Shown here: one piece after another, positions 32,503 through 42,223 of the stretch | Layout: each line of letters starts with the position of its first letter | Numbering within the stretch: the first letter of the stretch is position 1 | Assembly: GCA_014874185.1 (NCBI GenBank) | Contig: JACWAF010000035.1 | Span: 62,001 to 126,000, forward strand | Direction: 5' to 3' | DNA: 64,000 nucleotides | From: Nitrospirota bacterium | Lineage (GTDB): Bacteria > Nitrospirota > Thermodesulfovibrionia > Thermodesulfovibrionales > JdFR-88 | Position numbers and translations under genes: made by a program | The notes under the pieces: model-generated | The model's input: only the letters and a program-made list of their open reading frames with translations | What the model was told of the DNA's origin: nothing | Database searches by the model: none

Positions 32503-32851
32503 CTTCTTGTAATCCGTCCCGCTTCGGGGCGCTGACCCACTCTGTCCAAGATATTCTAAAAAGCCTCATTTAAGAGAAATAACCTTCTGAAATCAGGCCC
32601 CAGATGCTGTCCGAAAGACGCCAGACCTTGTCATTCCCGCTTAAGGCCTGCGGGAATGACGAACCATTTTCGCTTTTTTCTCTTATTCGAAATGCTGTCC
32701 AAGAAATTTATTTTGGACAGGTGTGGGCGCTGACCCTGAAGCGGCGGCCTTTATTTGATCTGAATTCAACTTGCAATTACCTGCAGCAAGCTGCAGGGTA
32801 ATTTATTTAATTATCGAAGAGACCCATCCAGGTGGTAAAATTTTGTTAGCC
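32503..32851. repeat. Gene-free spacer with inverted repeats
   Basis: Contains the inverted repeat GTCATTCCCGC...GCGGGAATGAC (32630-32660), a motif also inside the MITE-like element, and CTGCAGCAAGCTGCAG near 32780-32795. No clear promoter for the P-type ATPase was identified. Confidence 0.5.
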
Positions 32852-35407
32852 ATGCAAAAGGCATTTGATACCGCGGGTATTCACGGGCTCAGTGAGGCCG
32901 AAGCGAAACGGCGGCTTCAGGAAGGGGGCTACAACGAGCTGCCCTCCACAAAGCCCCGCAGCTTTTTTTCCATAGCGTTCGGGGTGGTGCGCGAGCCCAT
33001 GTTCCTTTTTCTGATTGTGGGCGGGGTGATCTACCTGTTCCTTGGTGACGTGAGGGAAGCGGGGATGCTCCTCTTCTTCGTCTTCGTTGTGATGGGCATA
33101 ACCCTCTACCAGGAGAGGAAGACCGAGCGGGCCCTGGAGGCCCTGAGGGACCTCTCCAGCCCGCGCGCCCTGGTGATAAGGGACGGCCTGCAGAAGAGGA
33201 TACCCGGGCGTGAGGTCGTGCCCGGTGATATCATCGTCCTTGCCGAGGGTGACCGCGTCCCGGCCGATGCCGTGCTCCTTTCCTGCACCAATCTCTCGAT
33301 AGACGAATCCCTCCTTACGGGCGAATCCGTACCGGTGCGGAAGACGGCCTGCGGGCCGGAGGCGGATTCGAGGCAGATGGAGAGGCCGGGGGGCGAAGAC
33401 CTGCCCTTCGTATATTCCGGCACCCTTGCCGTCCGCGGGTTCGGCATCGCAAAAGCAAGGGCCACCGGGATGGAGACGGAGATAGGCAGGATAGGCAGGG
33501 CCCTGAAGACGATAGAGCCGGAGGAGACCCCCCTCCGGAAAGAGACCGGCGGCCTGGTGCGCAGTTTCGCCATGCTCGGCCTCCTGCTCTGCCTGATAGT
33601 GGTGGTCCTGTACGGGTTCACCAGGGGGAACTGGCTGAACGGCTTTCTTGCGGGCATAACCCTGGCAATGGCCATGCTGCCCGAGGAATTTCCGGTGGTG
33701 CTCACCGTTTTTCTGGCGCTTGGGGCCTGGCGCATCTCAAAACAGCGCGTCCTCACCAGGCGGGTGCCAGCCATCGAGAGCCTGGGCTCGGCCACCGTCC
33801 TCTGCGTGGACAAGACAGGCACCCTCACCATGAACCGCATGTCGGTGCGCAAACTCTTTAGCGGGGGAAAATTCCTTGACGTTGAGGATGGGCCCGCGGG
33901 CCTGCCGGAAGAATTCCATCAGGTGGTCGAGTTCGGGATACTGGCAAGCCAGGCCGAGCCCTTCGACCCCATGGAAAGCGCCCTCAAGGCCCTTGGCGGC
34001 TATGCCCTCTCCGGCACCGAACACATCCATAACAATTGGACGCTGGTGCAGGAATATCCCCTTTCCGAGAGGCTGCTGACCATGTCGCTGGTCTGGAAGT
34101 CACCGGACAGCAGGGACTTTGTAATAGCCTCGAAGGGGGCCCCCGAATCCATAGCGGATATTTGCCATCTGAGCGGGAGGGAGAAGAAAAAACTGGGTGA
34201 GGACGTGGACGCCATGGCGCGCGAGGGCTTGCGGGTGATAGGGGTTGCCAGGGCGGACTTCAGGCGCAATGATTTGCCGCCCGGGCAGCACGATTTCGAT
34301 TTCCGGTTCCTGGGCCTGGTGGGGCTGGCCGACCCGGTGCGCCCCGGCGTGAAAGAGGCCATAAGCGAGTGCCGCAAGGCCAGGATAAGGGTGATCATGA
34401 TAACCGGGGACTACCCCGCCACGGCCCTGAACATCGCCAGGCAGATTGGGCTCAGGGACCCGGAAGAGACCATCACCGGGCCGGAGATGGACAGGATGGA
34501 CGACCTCCAGCTCCAGGAGAGGATAAGGACGGCAACCATATTCGCCCGGGTCGTGCCGGAGCAGAAGCTGCGGATTGTGAACGCCCTGAAGGCCAACGGC
34601 GAGGTGGTCGCAATGACCGGCGACGGGGTAAACGACGCGGCGGCGCTGAAATCCGCCCATATCGGGATAGCCATGGGCGGAAGGGGCACGGACGTTGCCA
34701 GGGAATCCTCGGACCTGGTCCTGCTTGACGACGATTTCTCCTCGATAGTACAGGCCGTGAAGATGGGCCGCCGGATATTCGGCAACCTGAAAAAGGCCAT
34801 GTCCTATATCCTTGCCGTGCACATACCTATTGCCGGGATGTCGCTTCTGCCGGTAGTCTTCAACTGGCCTCTGGTCCTGCTGCCCGTGCATATCGTGTTC
34901 CTTGAGCTTATAATCGACCCGGCCTGCTCGGTCGTATTCGAGGCCGAGCCGGAGGAAACGGGGGTGATGAGCCGGCCCCCAAGGCCAATGGGCGAGCCTC
35001 TTTTTGGCAGGCGGGTGGTGCTCTTCAGCCTTCTTCAGGGAATAAGCGTGCTGGCAATAGTGCTGGCGGTCTTTCTGGCGGCCCTCTATACCGGGCAGGG
35101 CGAGTCCGAGTCCCGGGCCCTCGCCTTCACCACCCTCATAATCGCGAACCTGGGCCTCATACTGACGAACCGCTCATGGACGGGGACGGCGCTGAAAACC
35201 CTCCGCTCACCCAACCCGGCCTTCTGGTGGGTGGTGGGCGGGGCCGCCTTCTTCCTGGCGCTTGTGCTCTATCTCCCCATACTGAGGGACCTCTTCAAGT
35301 TGAGCAGGCCGCATCCCGCCGATATAGGTATCTGCCTGGCGGCGGGCCTGGTGAGCGTCTTGTGGTTCGAGTTCTTCAAGGCGGCCGGAAAACTGAGGGA
35401 GTTCTGA
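32852..35407 (+). CDS. Cation-transporting P-type ATPase (P2-like)
   Basis: An 851-aa ion pump. N-terminal cation-ATPase domain (HGLSEAEAKRRLQEGGYNEL), actuator motif LLTGES, phosphorylation site CVDKTGTLTMN, hinge ITGDYPATA and TGDGVNDAAALKSAHIGIAMG, and a C-terminal cation_ATPase_C membrane domain. The TM4 motif is PEEFP rather than the PEGLP of Ca2+ pumps; this bacterial subgroup has uncertain specificity (Ca2+, Mn2+ or others). The start is ATG 32852; the reading frame continues upstream into repeat DNA without family similarity. No good ribosome site is visible. Confidence 0.92.
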   Translation: MQKAFDTAGIHGLSEAEAKRRLQEGGYNELPSTKPRSFFSIAFGVVREPMFLFLIVGGVIYLFLGDVREAGMLLFFVFVVMGITLYQERKTERALEALRDLSSPRALVIRDGLQKRIPGREVVPGDIIVLAEGDRVPADAVLLSCTNLSIDESLLTGESVPVRKTACGPEADSRQMERPGGEDLPFVYSGTLAVRGFGIAKARATGMETEIGRIGRALKTIEPEETPLRKETGGLVRSFAMLGLLLCLIVVVLYGFTRGNWLNGFLAGITLAMAMLPEEFPVVLTVFLALGAWRISKQRVLTRRVPAIESLGSATVLCVDKTGTLTMNRMSVRKLFSGGKFLDVEDGPAGLPEEFHQVVEFGILASQAEPFDPMESALKALGGYALSGTEHIHNNWTLVQEYPLSERLLTMSLVWKSPDSRDFVIASKGAPESIADICHLSGREKKKLGEDVDAMAREGLRVIGVARADFRRNDLPPGQHDFDFRFLGLVGLADPVRPGVKEAISECRKARIRVIMITGDYPATALNIARQIGLRDPEETITGPEMDRMDDLQLQERIRTATIFARVVPEQKLRIVNALKANGEVVAMTGDGVNDAAALKSAHIGIAMGGRGTDVARESSDLVLLDDDFSSIVQAVKMGRRIFGNLKKAMSYILAVHIPIAGMSLLPVVFNWPLVLLPVHIVFLELIIDPACSVVFEAEPEETGVMSRPPRPMGEPLFGRRVVLFSLLQGISVLAIVLAVFLAALYTGQGESESRALAFTTLIIANLGLILTNRSWTGTALKTLRSPNPAFWWVVGGAAFFLALVLYLPILRDLFKLSRPHPADIGICLAAGLVSVLWFEFFKAAGKLREF

Positions 35408-35427
35408 ATTCAGGGGAATAAAAAAAA

Positions 35428-35456
35428 GGGCTGAAACCGAAAGCCGGTTTCAGCCC
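35428..35456. terminator. Bidirectional terminator
   Basis: GGGCTGAAACCG-aaagc-CGGTTTCAGCCC, preceded by A-rich sequence; it lies between the convergent P-type ATPase and MFS genes. Confidence 0.8.
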
Positions 35457-35475
35457 CGCGAAAAATTTCTAAGGA

Positions 35476-36987
35476 TTAAACTCCGTCCAGAAATTCCTTG
35501 GCAGCTTCGGCATCCAGCATGCCTTCGTCTTTCTTGGCCACGGAAAAGATCGCCGCGATAATGTTCAGCAGCAGCAGCACACCCATTACCATGATAAAGC
35601 CGTGCATGAAGGCGTCGTCCTTGACAATAAGGGGAATAGACCCGTTGGCAAAGACGTGGTTGACGTTCTGATACCCTTTTTCAGCCAGGTATCTATGTTC
35701 CAGGGTGGTGAATATGACACCCGAGATGTCCACGCCGAAGATAAGCCCCAGCGACCGCATCATGTTCAGCACGCCCCCGGCCACGCCCAGCTTCTCTTTC
35801 GGGGCGGCGCCCATTATGGCGCTGTTGTTTGGCGGCGTGAACAGGCCCATCCCAACCCCAAGCACAATCAATACTGCGACCAGAACAGGCAGGCGGGCGG
35901 ATTCCCCCATGAACAGGAGGGCGAAACAGGCCAGGGCGGAAACCAGCATCCCCAGGGTGGTCATTATCCTTGCGCCGTATTTATCCGAGATATGGCCCGA
36001 AAAAGGCGCCACAACCGCCATCGCGAGAGGGATGGGGGTGAGGAGTGTGCCTGTCAGGGCAACGCTGTAACCAAGGACTTTCTGCAGGTAAAAGGGCATA
36101 AGGAACATGATGGCAAACAGGACGTAGTATGACATCATGCCCGTCAGATTGCCCAGCAGAAATGTGGCGTTCTTGAAGAGCTTGAGGTCTATAAGCGGAT
36201 GCTCCACCCTCAGCTCCGTGATTATGAAGAGGGTAAGGAGTATCAGGGCGCTCAGGAAGTACATGACAATGGTCTGCGAGCCCCATCCGAGCTTGACGCC
36301 TTCGTTAAAGGCCAGGACGAGGAACGCCAGGCCGGAGGCGAAGAACGTGGTCCCAAGATAGTCGATCTTCTCCCTCTTGTCGATCTTCTGATTGGGCGGA
36401 AGGATGAAGAGGGCCGCCGTGGTGCCCAGTATGCCTATGGGAATATTAACGTAGAAGATTGCGCGCCAGCCCACCGAGGCTATCAGCACACCGCCTACAA
36501 AGGGGCCTATCGACATGGCAATGGCCTGGACGGCGCCCTGGATGCCTATCGCCTTTCCGCGCTCGTTGGCGGGGAAGGCCTGGGTGATGATGGCAACCGA
36601 GTTGGCCTGCAGAAGCCCCGCCCCAACCGCCTGGATTACGCGGGAGACGATCATGAACGCGGCGCTCGGGGACATGCCGCACAGGAGCGAGCCTATCGAG
36701 AAGACGACGAAGCCCGCGTTATATAATTTCGACCTGCCGTACATGTCCGCCAGCCTTCCGAACAGGGGCAGGAAAATGGTCAGTGTAATCATGTAGGCCA
36801 TCGCTATCCACTCGATGACCGCCATGGAAACATTGAACGTGCCCTTCAGGGTGGGCATTGCCACGTTCACGATACTTACGTCCAGGGCCGACATGGTAGC
36901 GCCTAAAAGAACCGTAGTAAGGATAAACCACTTCCAGCTGGGACGAGTAGAAAAGTACGGGTGCGGAAGCTGCAACGTCTTTTTCAT
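35476..36987 (-). CDS. EmrB/QacA-type MFS multidrug exporter (DHA2, 14 TM)
   Basis: A 503-aa proton-driven efflux pump of the 14-helix DHA2 family. Motif LDVSIVNVAMPTL in helix 1, GRLADMYGRSKLY (motif A), and AVGAGLLQANSVAIITQAFP (motif C-like) are visible. ATG 36987 is chosen with AAGGAGG upstream; an in-frame TTG at 37008 overlaps that ribosome site. No EmrA-type membrane-fusion gene is adjacent, so it may work as an inner-membrane pump only. Confidence 0.92.
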   Translation of the reverse strand: MKKTLQLPHPYFSTRPSWKWFILTTVLLGATMSALDVSIVNVAMPTLKGTFNVSMAVIEWIAMAYMITLTIFLPLFGRLADMYGRSKLYNAGFVVFSIGSLLCGMSPSAAFMIVSRVIQAVGAGLLQANSVAIITQAFPANERGKAIGIQGAVQAIAMSIGPFVGGVLIASVGWRAIFYVNIPIGILGTTAALFILPPNQKIDKREKIDYLGTTFFASGLAFLVLAFNEGVKLGWGSQTIVMYFLSALILLTLFIITELRVEHPLIDLKLFKNATFLLGNLTGMMSYYVLFAIMFLMPFYLQKVLGYSVALTGTLLTPIPLAMAVVAPFSGHISDKYGARIMTTLGMLVSALACFALLFMGESARLPVLVAVLIVLGVGMGLFTPPNNSAIMGAAPKEKLGVAGGVLNMMRSLGLIFGVDISGVIFTTLEHRYLAEKGYQNVNHVFANGSIPLIVKDDAFMHGFIMVMGVLLLLNIIAAIFSVAKKDEGMLDAEAAKEFLDGV

Positions 36988-37217
36988 GCTAATTACTCCC
37001 TCCTTCAACTAATAATATACCCTCAAAATCGTGAAGAAATTGTTTGGAAATCGTGAAGATTTTATGAATCAGCCGCTTTCAGCCTATCCGGCCACCCTGA
37101 TTTATACTTACATAACAATAACTTATAAAGAATTGAATAGTTTCAGAGTTATGCAATTATTCCCTTTTTCAGCCTTTTTTAACCTAACATATTTATTATA
37201 AAGGATAAATGCCCCGT
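36988..37217. other. AT-rich intergenic region
   Basis: Notably lower GC than the surroundings. It separates the MFS gene from the DUF202 paralogue operon end. No gene, repeat or clear promoter seen beyond the MFS ribosome site. Confidence 0.4.
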
Positions 37218-38435
37218 TTAGCACTCCAGGCCGTGGATGCTCCTCGGGATCTCGGCCTGCTCCCGCCTGACCGGGATATACCATAAAACCCCGTCAATTA
37301 TCATGAGGAGCCCCGCCAGGCCTAGCACCAGGTTAAAGGACGTGAAGAGGCCCAGGCCGTAATAGGCCAGCACGCCGACCCCCACGCTCAGAAAGGATAT
37401 GCCCGTGCGGATGAAGGCTATCCCCGTCCTCGCGCGCGAGTATATGGCCCGGTAGCAGGCCGCGATCGTGCGCTGGGCGGCCAGCACATTCCTGTCGCGC
37501 GCGTACATGGTGCGCACCTTGCTTGAGGGCGAGGGGTTCAGTATGGTGCAGTATTCATACAGGTTGTCACCCATCCGGGCCAGCATCGTCCCTTTAGTCC
37601 TGCATTCCACGCCCGTATTGTCCAGACAATGATAGTTCTCAAGGAAATTGAGGGTGGCCGAGGTCACTTCCACAAGGGTCTGATGGCCGGGCGGGCTCAT
37701 CCGAGACCTGCGCACCTTCAAATACACCGGAAGCCCGTAAACGGTGAGGATCAGGCCCAGCACCATAAGGCCAACAAAGAGGCCCGGCTCGGTCGTTGCG
37801 CTCCTGTTTTGCAGCAGTGTGTTGGCCATGGCCACCGTGCCTAGGCCCCACCTGACGAATGAAAGCCCCGTCCGGGCGTTGCCAAGGTCTGTCTTGTAGC
37901 AGGCAAGCCTGGTCCTCCATTGTGCCATGGTGTTGCGCCAGTACGCGAGCCCGGTCCTCTCGGTGCCTATCAGCAGGCCCGGCTTCGCGTGCAGAAAGTC
38001 CTGGATATACCACTGTATGTCGTCGTCCAGGGCCACCCTGAACTCATACTCATCGGCCTTGACGTATTTTGTTACCTCCCGCATTACGGCTGGGTCGCGC
38101 GGGTTTCGCGCCGCTATCACCACCTTGCCCGAGGTATATTTGATGACCGGTATCCACAGGCTTGTGGAGAGCGTATCGCCGTCCAGTCCGGCCAGAAGCT
38201 CGGGCGGGATGGGCAGGCGCTCGTCATATTCAACGGGGGCGCATCCGTAGTGTTCCGAGAGGGCCCGGAGGAGCATATGGCGGGGTAGTCCGTACTCTGA
38301 GAGGAGGACCTTCTCAAGCTCCACCCCCCTGGCCCTGGCGGCGGTCTCCGCCCTGTCCAGTTCTCCGGGGCTGATAAGCCCCCAATCGGCCAGCAGCGAA
38401 AATTCCCGGTTTCCGGTCACGTCAGTCCGGTTCAT
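37218..38435 (-). CDS. T2SSE_N-like domain plus two DUF202-like membrane modules
   Basis: A 405-aa protein. Residues about 13-150 resemble the N-terminal domain of type II secretion/pilus ATPases (GspE_N/MshEN): GLISPGELDRAETAARARG, EKVLLSEYGLPRHMLLRALS and SLWIPVIKYTSGKVVIAARN. Two membrane modules follow (about 188-235 and 350-395). Each is led by an exact 7-residue array with Arg/Lys at the first position (R160, R167, R174, K181, R188, R195), running into NARTGLSFVRWGLG like DUF202. It overlaps its 544-aa paralogue by 14 bp, so they form one operon. Role unknown; MshEN domains can bind cyclic di-GMP, but the ligand residues cannot be confirmed here. Confidence 0.7.
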   Translation of the reverse strand: MNRTDVTGNREFSLLADWGLISPGELDRAETAARARGVELEKVLLSEYGLPRHMLLRALSEHYGCAPVEYDERLPIPPELLAGLDGDTLSTSLWIPVIKYTSGKVVIAARNPRDPAVMREVTKYVKADEYEFRVALDDDIQWYIQDFLHAKPGLLIGTERTGLAYWRNTMAQWRTRLACYKTDLGNARTGLSFVRWGLGTVAMANTLLQNRSATTEPGLFVGLMVLGLILTVYGLPVYLKVRRSRMSPPGHQTLVEVTSATLNFLENYHCLDNTGVECRTKGTMLARMGDNLYEYCTILNPSPSSKVRTMYARDRNVLAAQRTIAACYRAIYSRARTGIAFIRTGISFLSVGVGVLAYYGLGLFTSFNLVLGLAGLLMIIDGVLWYIPVRREQAEIPRSIHGLEC

Positions 38436-40056
38436 GGTTGAATATGACCTTCTTCCAGTATCGTGCGGGTTTGCCGTAATCGGGCAGAACTATCTCCATA
38501 TCGCCGTAGCAATATGGATACTGCCGCCTTATCTGTTCGGGCTCGTTCATCCACCGGAACCCGTCGAAGACAAGGTAAAGCCCCCCGACCACCAGAATGA
38601 TATTGAATATCGTCCAGCCGGCAGAGCCCGTCCCGAAGAACATCATCAGGCCCGCCCCCACCATTATTATGCTTATGCCGGTCCTTATTATCGCCTGTCC
38701 CGTCCTGGCAAGCCCCATAATGGTGCGGAACCTGGCCATTACGCAGCGTCTTTCGGCCAGCACGGTCCTCTCCAATGCGAGGCCCGTTGTGGCCCAGATT
38801 CCGGGCTCATGCGAGGCCTCCACAGGCGGATAGCCCGTGCCCTGGTGCGGACGTTTCCTGAAGGGCAGTACGAAGTCCCAGATGCTCTCCTTGTAATTCA
38901 TGCTCTGGGCCCATTTAAACGCCTTCATCGCCGAGCGCTGCCCCGCCAGATACCAGTAAAGCCCCTCAGCGCACATCAGGGTGCCCAATGTGATAAGGGT
39001 GATGTCGAAGACGGTCCAGCCGCTCGAGTGGAAATGCCTTATCAGGGCGATGCCCAACCCAATGAAAGTGGCGCCCGTGCGCGTAAAGGCCAGCCCGGTC
39101 CTTGCCTTTGCAAGCTCCGTCCTGTGGCCCGCCAGCCCGGTCCTCTCCTCCGCCATGTCGCTTCGGTCGCTTGCTATGAACCGCCGCCTCATAACCGGCG
39201 ACAGGCTGCTCCAGGCCGCCCTCAGTCTTTCAGCCCCCCTCACGATGGCGCTCCGCCTGAAGACCGGGGAATTGTTCTCGACCGCAACCCCCAGCACGCT
39301 GCTGCCGCCATCGGGCTCGGTAGAGGAACAGTCGACAGGCATCCCGCCTACCGGGCGCGAGGGCATGTACCATTTGAGGCCGTCGAATATCGCGATTATC
39401 CCGAACAGGGTGAGCGGGACCTCCAGTATGGCGTAAAGGCCCGTGCCGAAGATCCGCCAGAACAGAAGCGCTATGGTCAGGGCCGAGATGCCGGCCCTGA
39501 TAAAGGCAAGCCCCGTCCTACCCCTGGCCAGCAGCGTCCTGTAATGGGCGTAGGTAGACCGCCTGTAGGCCAGATACACCCTGGAGAGGGCAAGCGGCGT
39601 CCTGCCGCCGGTTGGCTGGAAGCCGTTGTTGAGGTCGTAGTTGTTCTCTATTATCCTGATAAGGTCTGCGGGAAGAGCGGCCCTGAAATCAATTTCACTC
39701 ACGACAAGGGCCTTTTTTATCTTTTCGGCCAGGGAGGGGTCTTTCGGGTCATAGGCGATGACCTCGGCCCTTCCCTTGTAGACCGCGACGGGAAACCACA
39801 TCTCCGATTTCAGCTGCCCGAAATCGAGCCTTCTGAGGAGCCCCTGCGAGATGGTCAGCCCCTCGTCGTATTCCTCGCAGGCGCAGTTGTAGTGTTCCGA
39901 GGCGCAGAAGATCAACTCGTGCTTCGGGATGCCGCACGCAAGGAGGTGGTCCTCAATGTAGCACCCCCGCTCCCTGGACGCTCTTGCCGCCTCTTCCAAT
40001 TCGCCGGAGGTGATCAGATTTCGCCTTACAAGGCGCTCGAACCTGCTCTCAGACAT
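38422..40056 (-). CDS. T2SSE_N-like domain plus three DUF202-like membrane modules
   Basis: A 544-aa paralogue of the downstream gene. The N-terminus (RNLITSGELEEAARASRERG, CGIPKHELIFCASEHYNCA, MWFPVAVYKGRAEVIAYDPK) is the same GspE_N-like domain. Three membrane modules follow near residues 170-230, 315-370 and 445-500, each ending in a two-helix hairpin. Each is preceded by heptads of the form R-T-x-L-A-x-x (RTGLAGHRTELAKARTGLAF is the clearest). The first gene of the pair; ATG 40056. No ATPase domain is present, so it is not a secretion motor. It may be an envelope signalling or scaffold protein. Confidence 0.7.
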   Translation of the reverse strand: MSESRFERLVRRNLITSGELEEAARASRERGCYIEDHLLACGIPKHELIFCASEHYNCACEEYDEGLTISQGLLRRLDFGQLKSEMWFPVAVYKGRAEVIAYDPKDPSLAEKIKKALVVSEIDFRAALPADLIRIIENNYDLNNGFQPTGGRTPLALSRVYLAYRRSTYAHYRTLLARGRTGLAFIRAGISALTIALLFWRIFGTGLYAILEVPLTLFGIIAIFDGLKWYMPSRPVGGMPVDCSSTEPDGGSSVLGVAVENNSPVFRRSAIVRGAERLRAAWSSLSPVMRRRFIASDRSDMAEERTGLAGHRTELAKARTGLAFTRTGATFIGLGIALIRHFHSSGWTVFDITLITLGTLMCAEGLYWYLAGQRSAMKAFKWAQSMNYKESIWDFVLPFRKRPHQGTGYPPVEASHEPGIWATTGLALERTVLAERRCVMARFRTIMGLARTGQAIIRTGISIIMVGAGLMMFFGTGSAGWTIFNIILVVGGLYLVFDGFRWMNEPEQIRRQYPYCYGDMEIVLPDYGKPARYWKKVIFNHEPD

Positions 40057-40136
40057 TACCCGCCAGAACCCGCTAAACTGTTTATATATTGTAGCATTAA
40101 TTCCTTGTTTTTTAAAGAATAAATAATAATTCCGCC

Positions 40137-40646
40137 CTATTCGGCAGCCGGCCTGTCTTCCAGTATGGATGCGTCTATTTCATACCCGAACTCCTGGCAC
40201 GCCCTCCTTATGAACTGCCGGATCTCCCGTTTATCAGATGACTTTTCAAAGAAGAGTCTGCGGGTCCCGCTTTCGGTGGTGATCAGCAGGTGATATTTTG
40301 CCCTGAAGACCCCGATCAAAGACCAGAGGCCCAATCCTATAATCCCCCAGAAGCTTGCCATGGCAGACCTGATCCCCAGGGAGATGACGATCAGGTTTAC
40401 GGAAGTGGCCCTGTCCGAGCCCATTATTACGCAGGCGATTTCCATGATCAGCCCAAGTGCCACCATGGTAAAACCGCCGAAAAACTGGCAGAAGGGATGC
40501 CTGGAATCCGAGTCGAAGGACAGTTTTATCTCTTTTATTCTTTCCCGGGGGATCGTGCGGACGACCTTGCCGCCTTCCAGTTTACTGATGCCCAGCCCGG
40601 AGATGCAGACCCCTGAGCACCTTAGTGAGTTGTGACCGGTTTCCAT
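40137..40646 (-). CDS. Membrane protein, unknown function
   Basis: A 169-aa protein with a beta-rich N-terminal half (GVCISGLGISKLEGGKVVRTIPR looks like a small PH-like or SHOCT-type strand region). Two membrane helices follow (FGGFTMVALGLIMEIACVIMG; MASFWGIIGLGLWSLIGVF), then a beta/alpha tail (YHLLITTESGTRRLFFEKSS, REIRQFIRRACQEFG). It lies just upstream of the DUF202 pair on the same strand and may belong with it. ATG 40646 preferred over TTG 40652; no strong ribosome site. Confidence 0.6.
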   Translation of the reverse strand: METGHNSLRCSGVCISGLGISKLEGGKVVRTIPRERIKEIKLSFDSDSRHPFCQFFGGFTMVALGLIMEIACVIMGSDRATSVNLIVISLGIRSAMASFWGIIGLGLWSLIGVFRAKYHLLITTESGTRRLFFEKSSDKREIRQFIRRACQEFGYEIDASILEDRPAAE

Positions 40647-40890
40647 AACCAAAGTACAGGGGCAGCGCGGCCCAGGCCCCGCCCCCGCCGGCCGGCTGAA
40701 AATTGGACTCCCCTTCTCCCAATTGGAATAACCCGCAAATTCTGTCCCCGCAATGAACAGATAAGCCTATTTTGCCAATTTTGAGCGAAAAGGGCAAAAG
40801 GTTTCTTTTTGGATCAGGTCAAACAAAATTGCGGCAGAATGGGCGGCAGCGGCCCTCTTCAGGAAAAAAGGGGCCGCAGGACGGGGCTTG

Positions 40891-42087
40891 TCAGGCCGGC
40901 AGCAGCGAGATCGCCGTGTCCAGAAGACGGTACGCCTTCTCGATATCGTCGAATGAGCGGTGGACCCAGTGGCTCCCCCAATAAAAGTTGCAGCTTGTCT
41001 CGGCCACAAGTATATGGTCGTATGCGGTTGTTATCAGGTGACGGACCTCTTCGGGGTTTCCCGCGCCGTGGTGGCGCTCGTCGAACGCGCGCTTCACCCT
41101 CTGATAATAATCACTTGCGCGGTGCAGTTCTTCCAGGCCCTTCTTTTGCAAAAGCGAGCCCGCCCACTGAGTGAAATCGCCTCCCCAGTGGTGGCCCGTG
41201 TTCCATGCGCCGCGATGGACTTCCACCTCTTCAGCCGGAGGGTGCATATTAAGGTATTCAGTGATGTGCACGGGCCGGAACCCGAGGGTGCCCGCCCTGT
41301 ACCGGTTTAACAGTTCGCGATAGAAGTGCCCCCAGAAGCCGCTCCCTATGTGAACGGTGCGGAACCAGCCCCCGTTGTCTCCGTCGGTCCATGTAGTGAC
41401 CAGGGCGGGGAAATCGCAATGTTTGGTCCGCTGATACACCTCGTGCTGAAACCAGCCGGGGTCCAGCCCCGAAAGCTGGGCGTTCGAGAGTTCGCGGTCC
41501 CGCGGGACCACTATTATCTCCGCGCCGCCGTACCGCGCCATATAGGGCCTGTAACGGAGTTCCTCCCAGCGCATCTCGCGCCGCGGCTTTATATACCAGG
41601 AGTCCACGACCACGTATCTGTAGCCGTGCCTTTTCAGCATCGGTATCATCTCCATGCAGAAGCCCATCTCGGGCGGCCAGAACCCCTGGAACCAGTCGCG
41701 GCCGAGCAGGTGCCTTCCAAGGCCGATCCACCACGAGGTCTGCGCGTCCCAGTCGGCTGCGGGGATCAGCGGATAGACCGGGTGATAAAGGCCCGTGCCC
41801 ACAAACTCGATGGGCGACCTCCTGAAACGCGCCAGGATGTCTTCGATATCCACGACGTCACGGAACGTCTGGCGGATGGCCGGGTCCTCGAACTGCTTCA
41901 GCAGCGTCCCCGAGAGGCCCATGTGCAGCCGCGCCACATCCTCGTAGCCTTCAAGCATGCGCGTTGGCCTGTCATAACACCAGAGTATCTGCCGGGACTC
42001 CCACCGTTCATCGGAATTGTGCAGGGCCAGAAGATTGCCAGGCGGCTGGTGCATGTTGAGTCCGAGTGCATGATAGACCTGTGGCAT
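40891..42087 (-). CDS. Glycoside hydrolase family 57 protein
   Basis: A 398-aa GH57 enzyme. Conserved regions: LNMHQPPG (region 1), EFVGTGLYHPVYPLIP, nucleophile region GFWPPEMGFCMEM and the Asp region TTWTDGDNGGWF. GH57 members are alpha-amylases, 4-alpha-glucanotransferases, branching enzymes or amylopullulanases. At this length, without the C-terminal domain of branching enzymes, the exact activity cannot be fixed. It fits the alpha-glucan genes near 59-64 kb. Confidence 0.85.
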   Translation of the reverse strand: MPQVYHALGLNMHQPPGNLLALHNSDERWESRQILWCYDRPTRMLEGYEDVARLHMGLSGTLLKQFEDPAIRQTFRDVVDIEDILARFRRSPIEFVGTGLYHPVYPLIPAADWDAQTSWWIGLGRHLLGRDWFQGFWPPEMGFCMEMIPMLKRHGYRYVVVDSWYIKPRREMRWEELRYRPYMARYGGAEIIVVPRDRELSNAQLSGLDPGWFQHEVYQRTKHCDFPALVTTWTDGDNGGWFRTVHIGSGFWGHFYRELLNRYRAGTLGFRPVHITEYLNMHPPAEEVEVHRGAWNTGHHWGGDFTQWAGSLLQKKGLEELHRASDYYQRVKRAFDERHHGAGNPEEVRHLITTAYDHILVAETSCNFYWGSHWVHRSFDDIEKAYRLLDTAISLLPA

Positions 42088-42197
42088 AGCTGCTCCCGAT
42101 AACTGGATTGGGAAAAATCAATGGAAAACTCTCCGAAGTAATAAAAGTATATAACAGGACAAGGGCGCTGGCAATCAGCCCTTTCCTGCCGCTTTGC

Positions 42198-42203
42198 TAT
42201 AAT
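42198..42203 (+). promoter_or_regulatory. Extended -10 promoter of the ferritin-like gene
   Basis: TTTGC-TATAAT, with TG one base before the -10 box; the -35 is weak. AAAAAGGAGG and ATG 42224 follow. Confidence 0.6.
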
Positions 42204-42223
42204 CTACTAAAAAGGAGGGCAAG

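Noticed and set aside
38434-40122. 562-codon plus-strand frame opposite the DUF202 paralogue
   Set aside because: Antisense shadow; the minus-strand product has clear repeated modules and this one has none.
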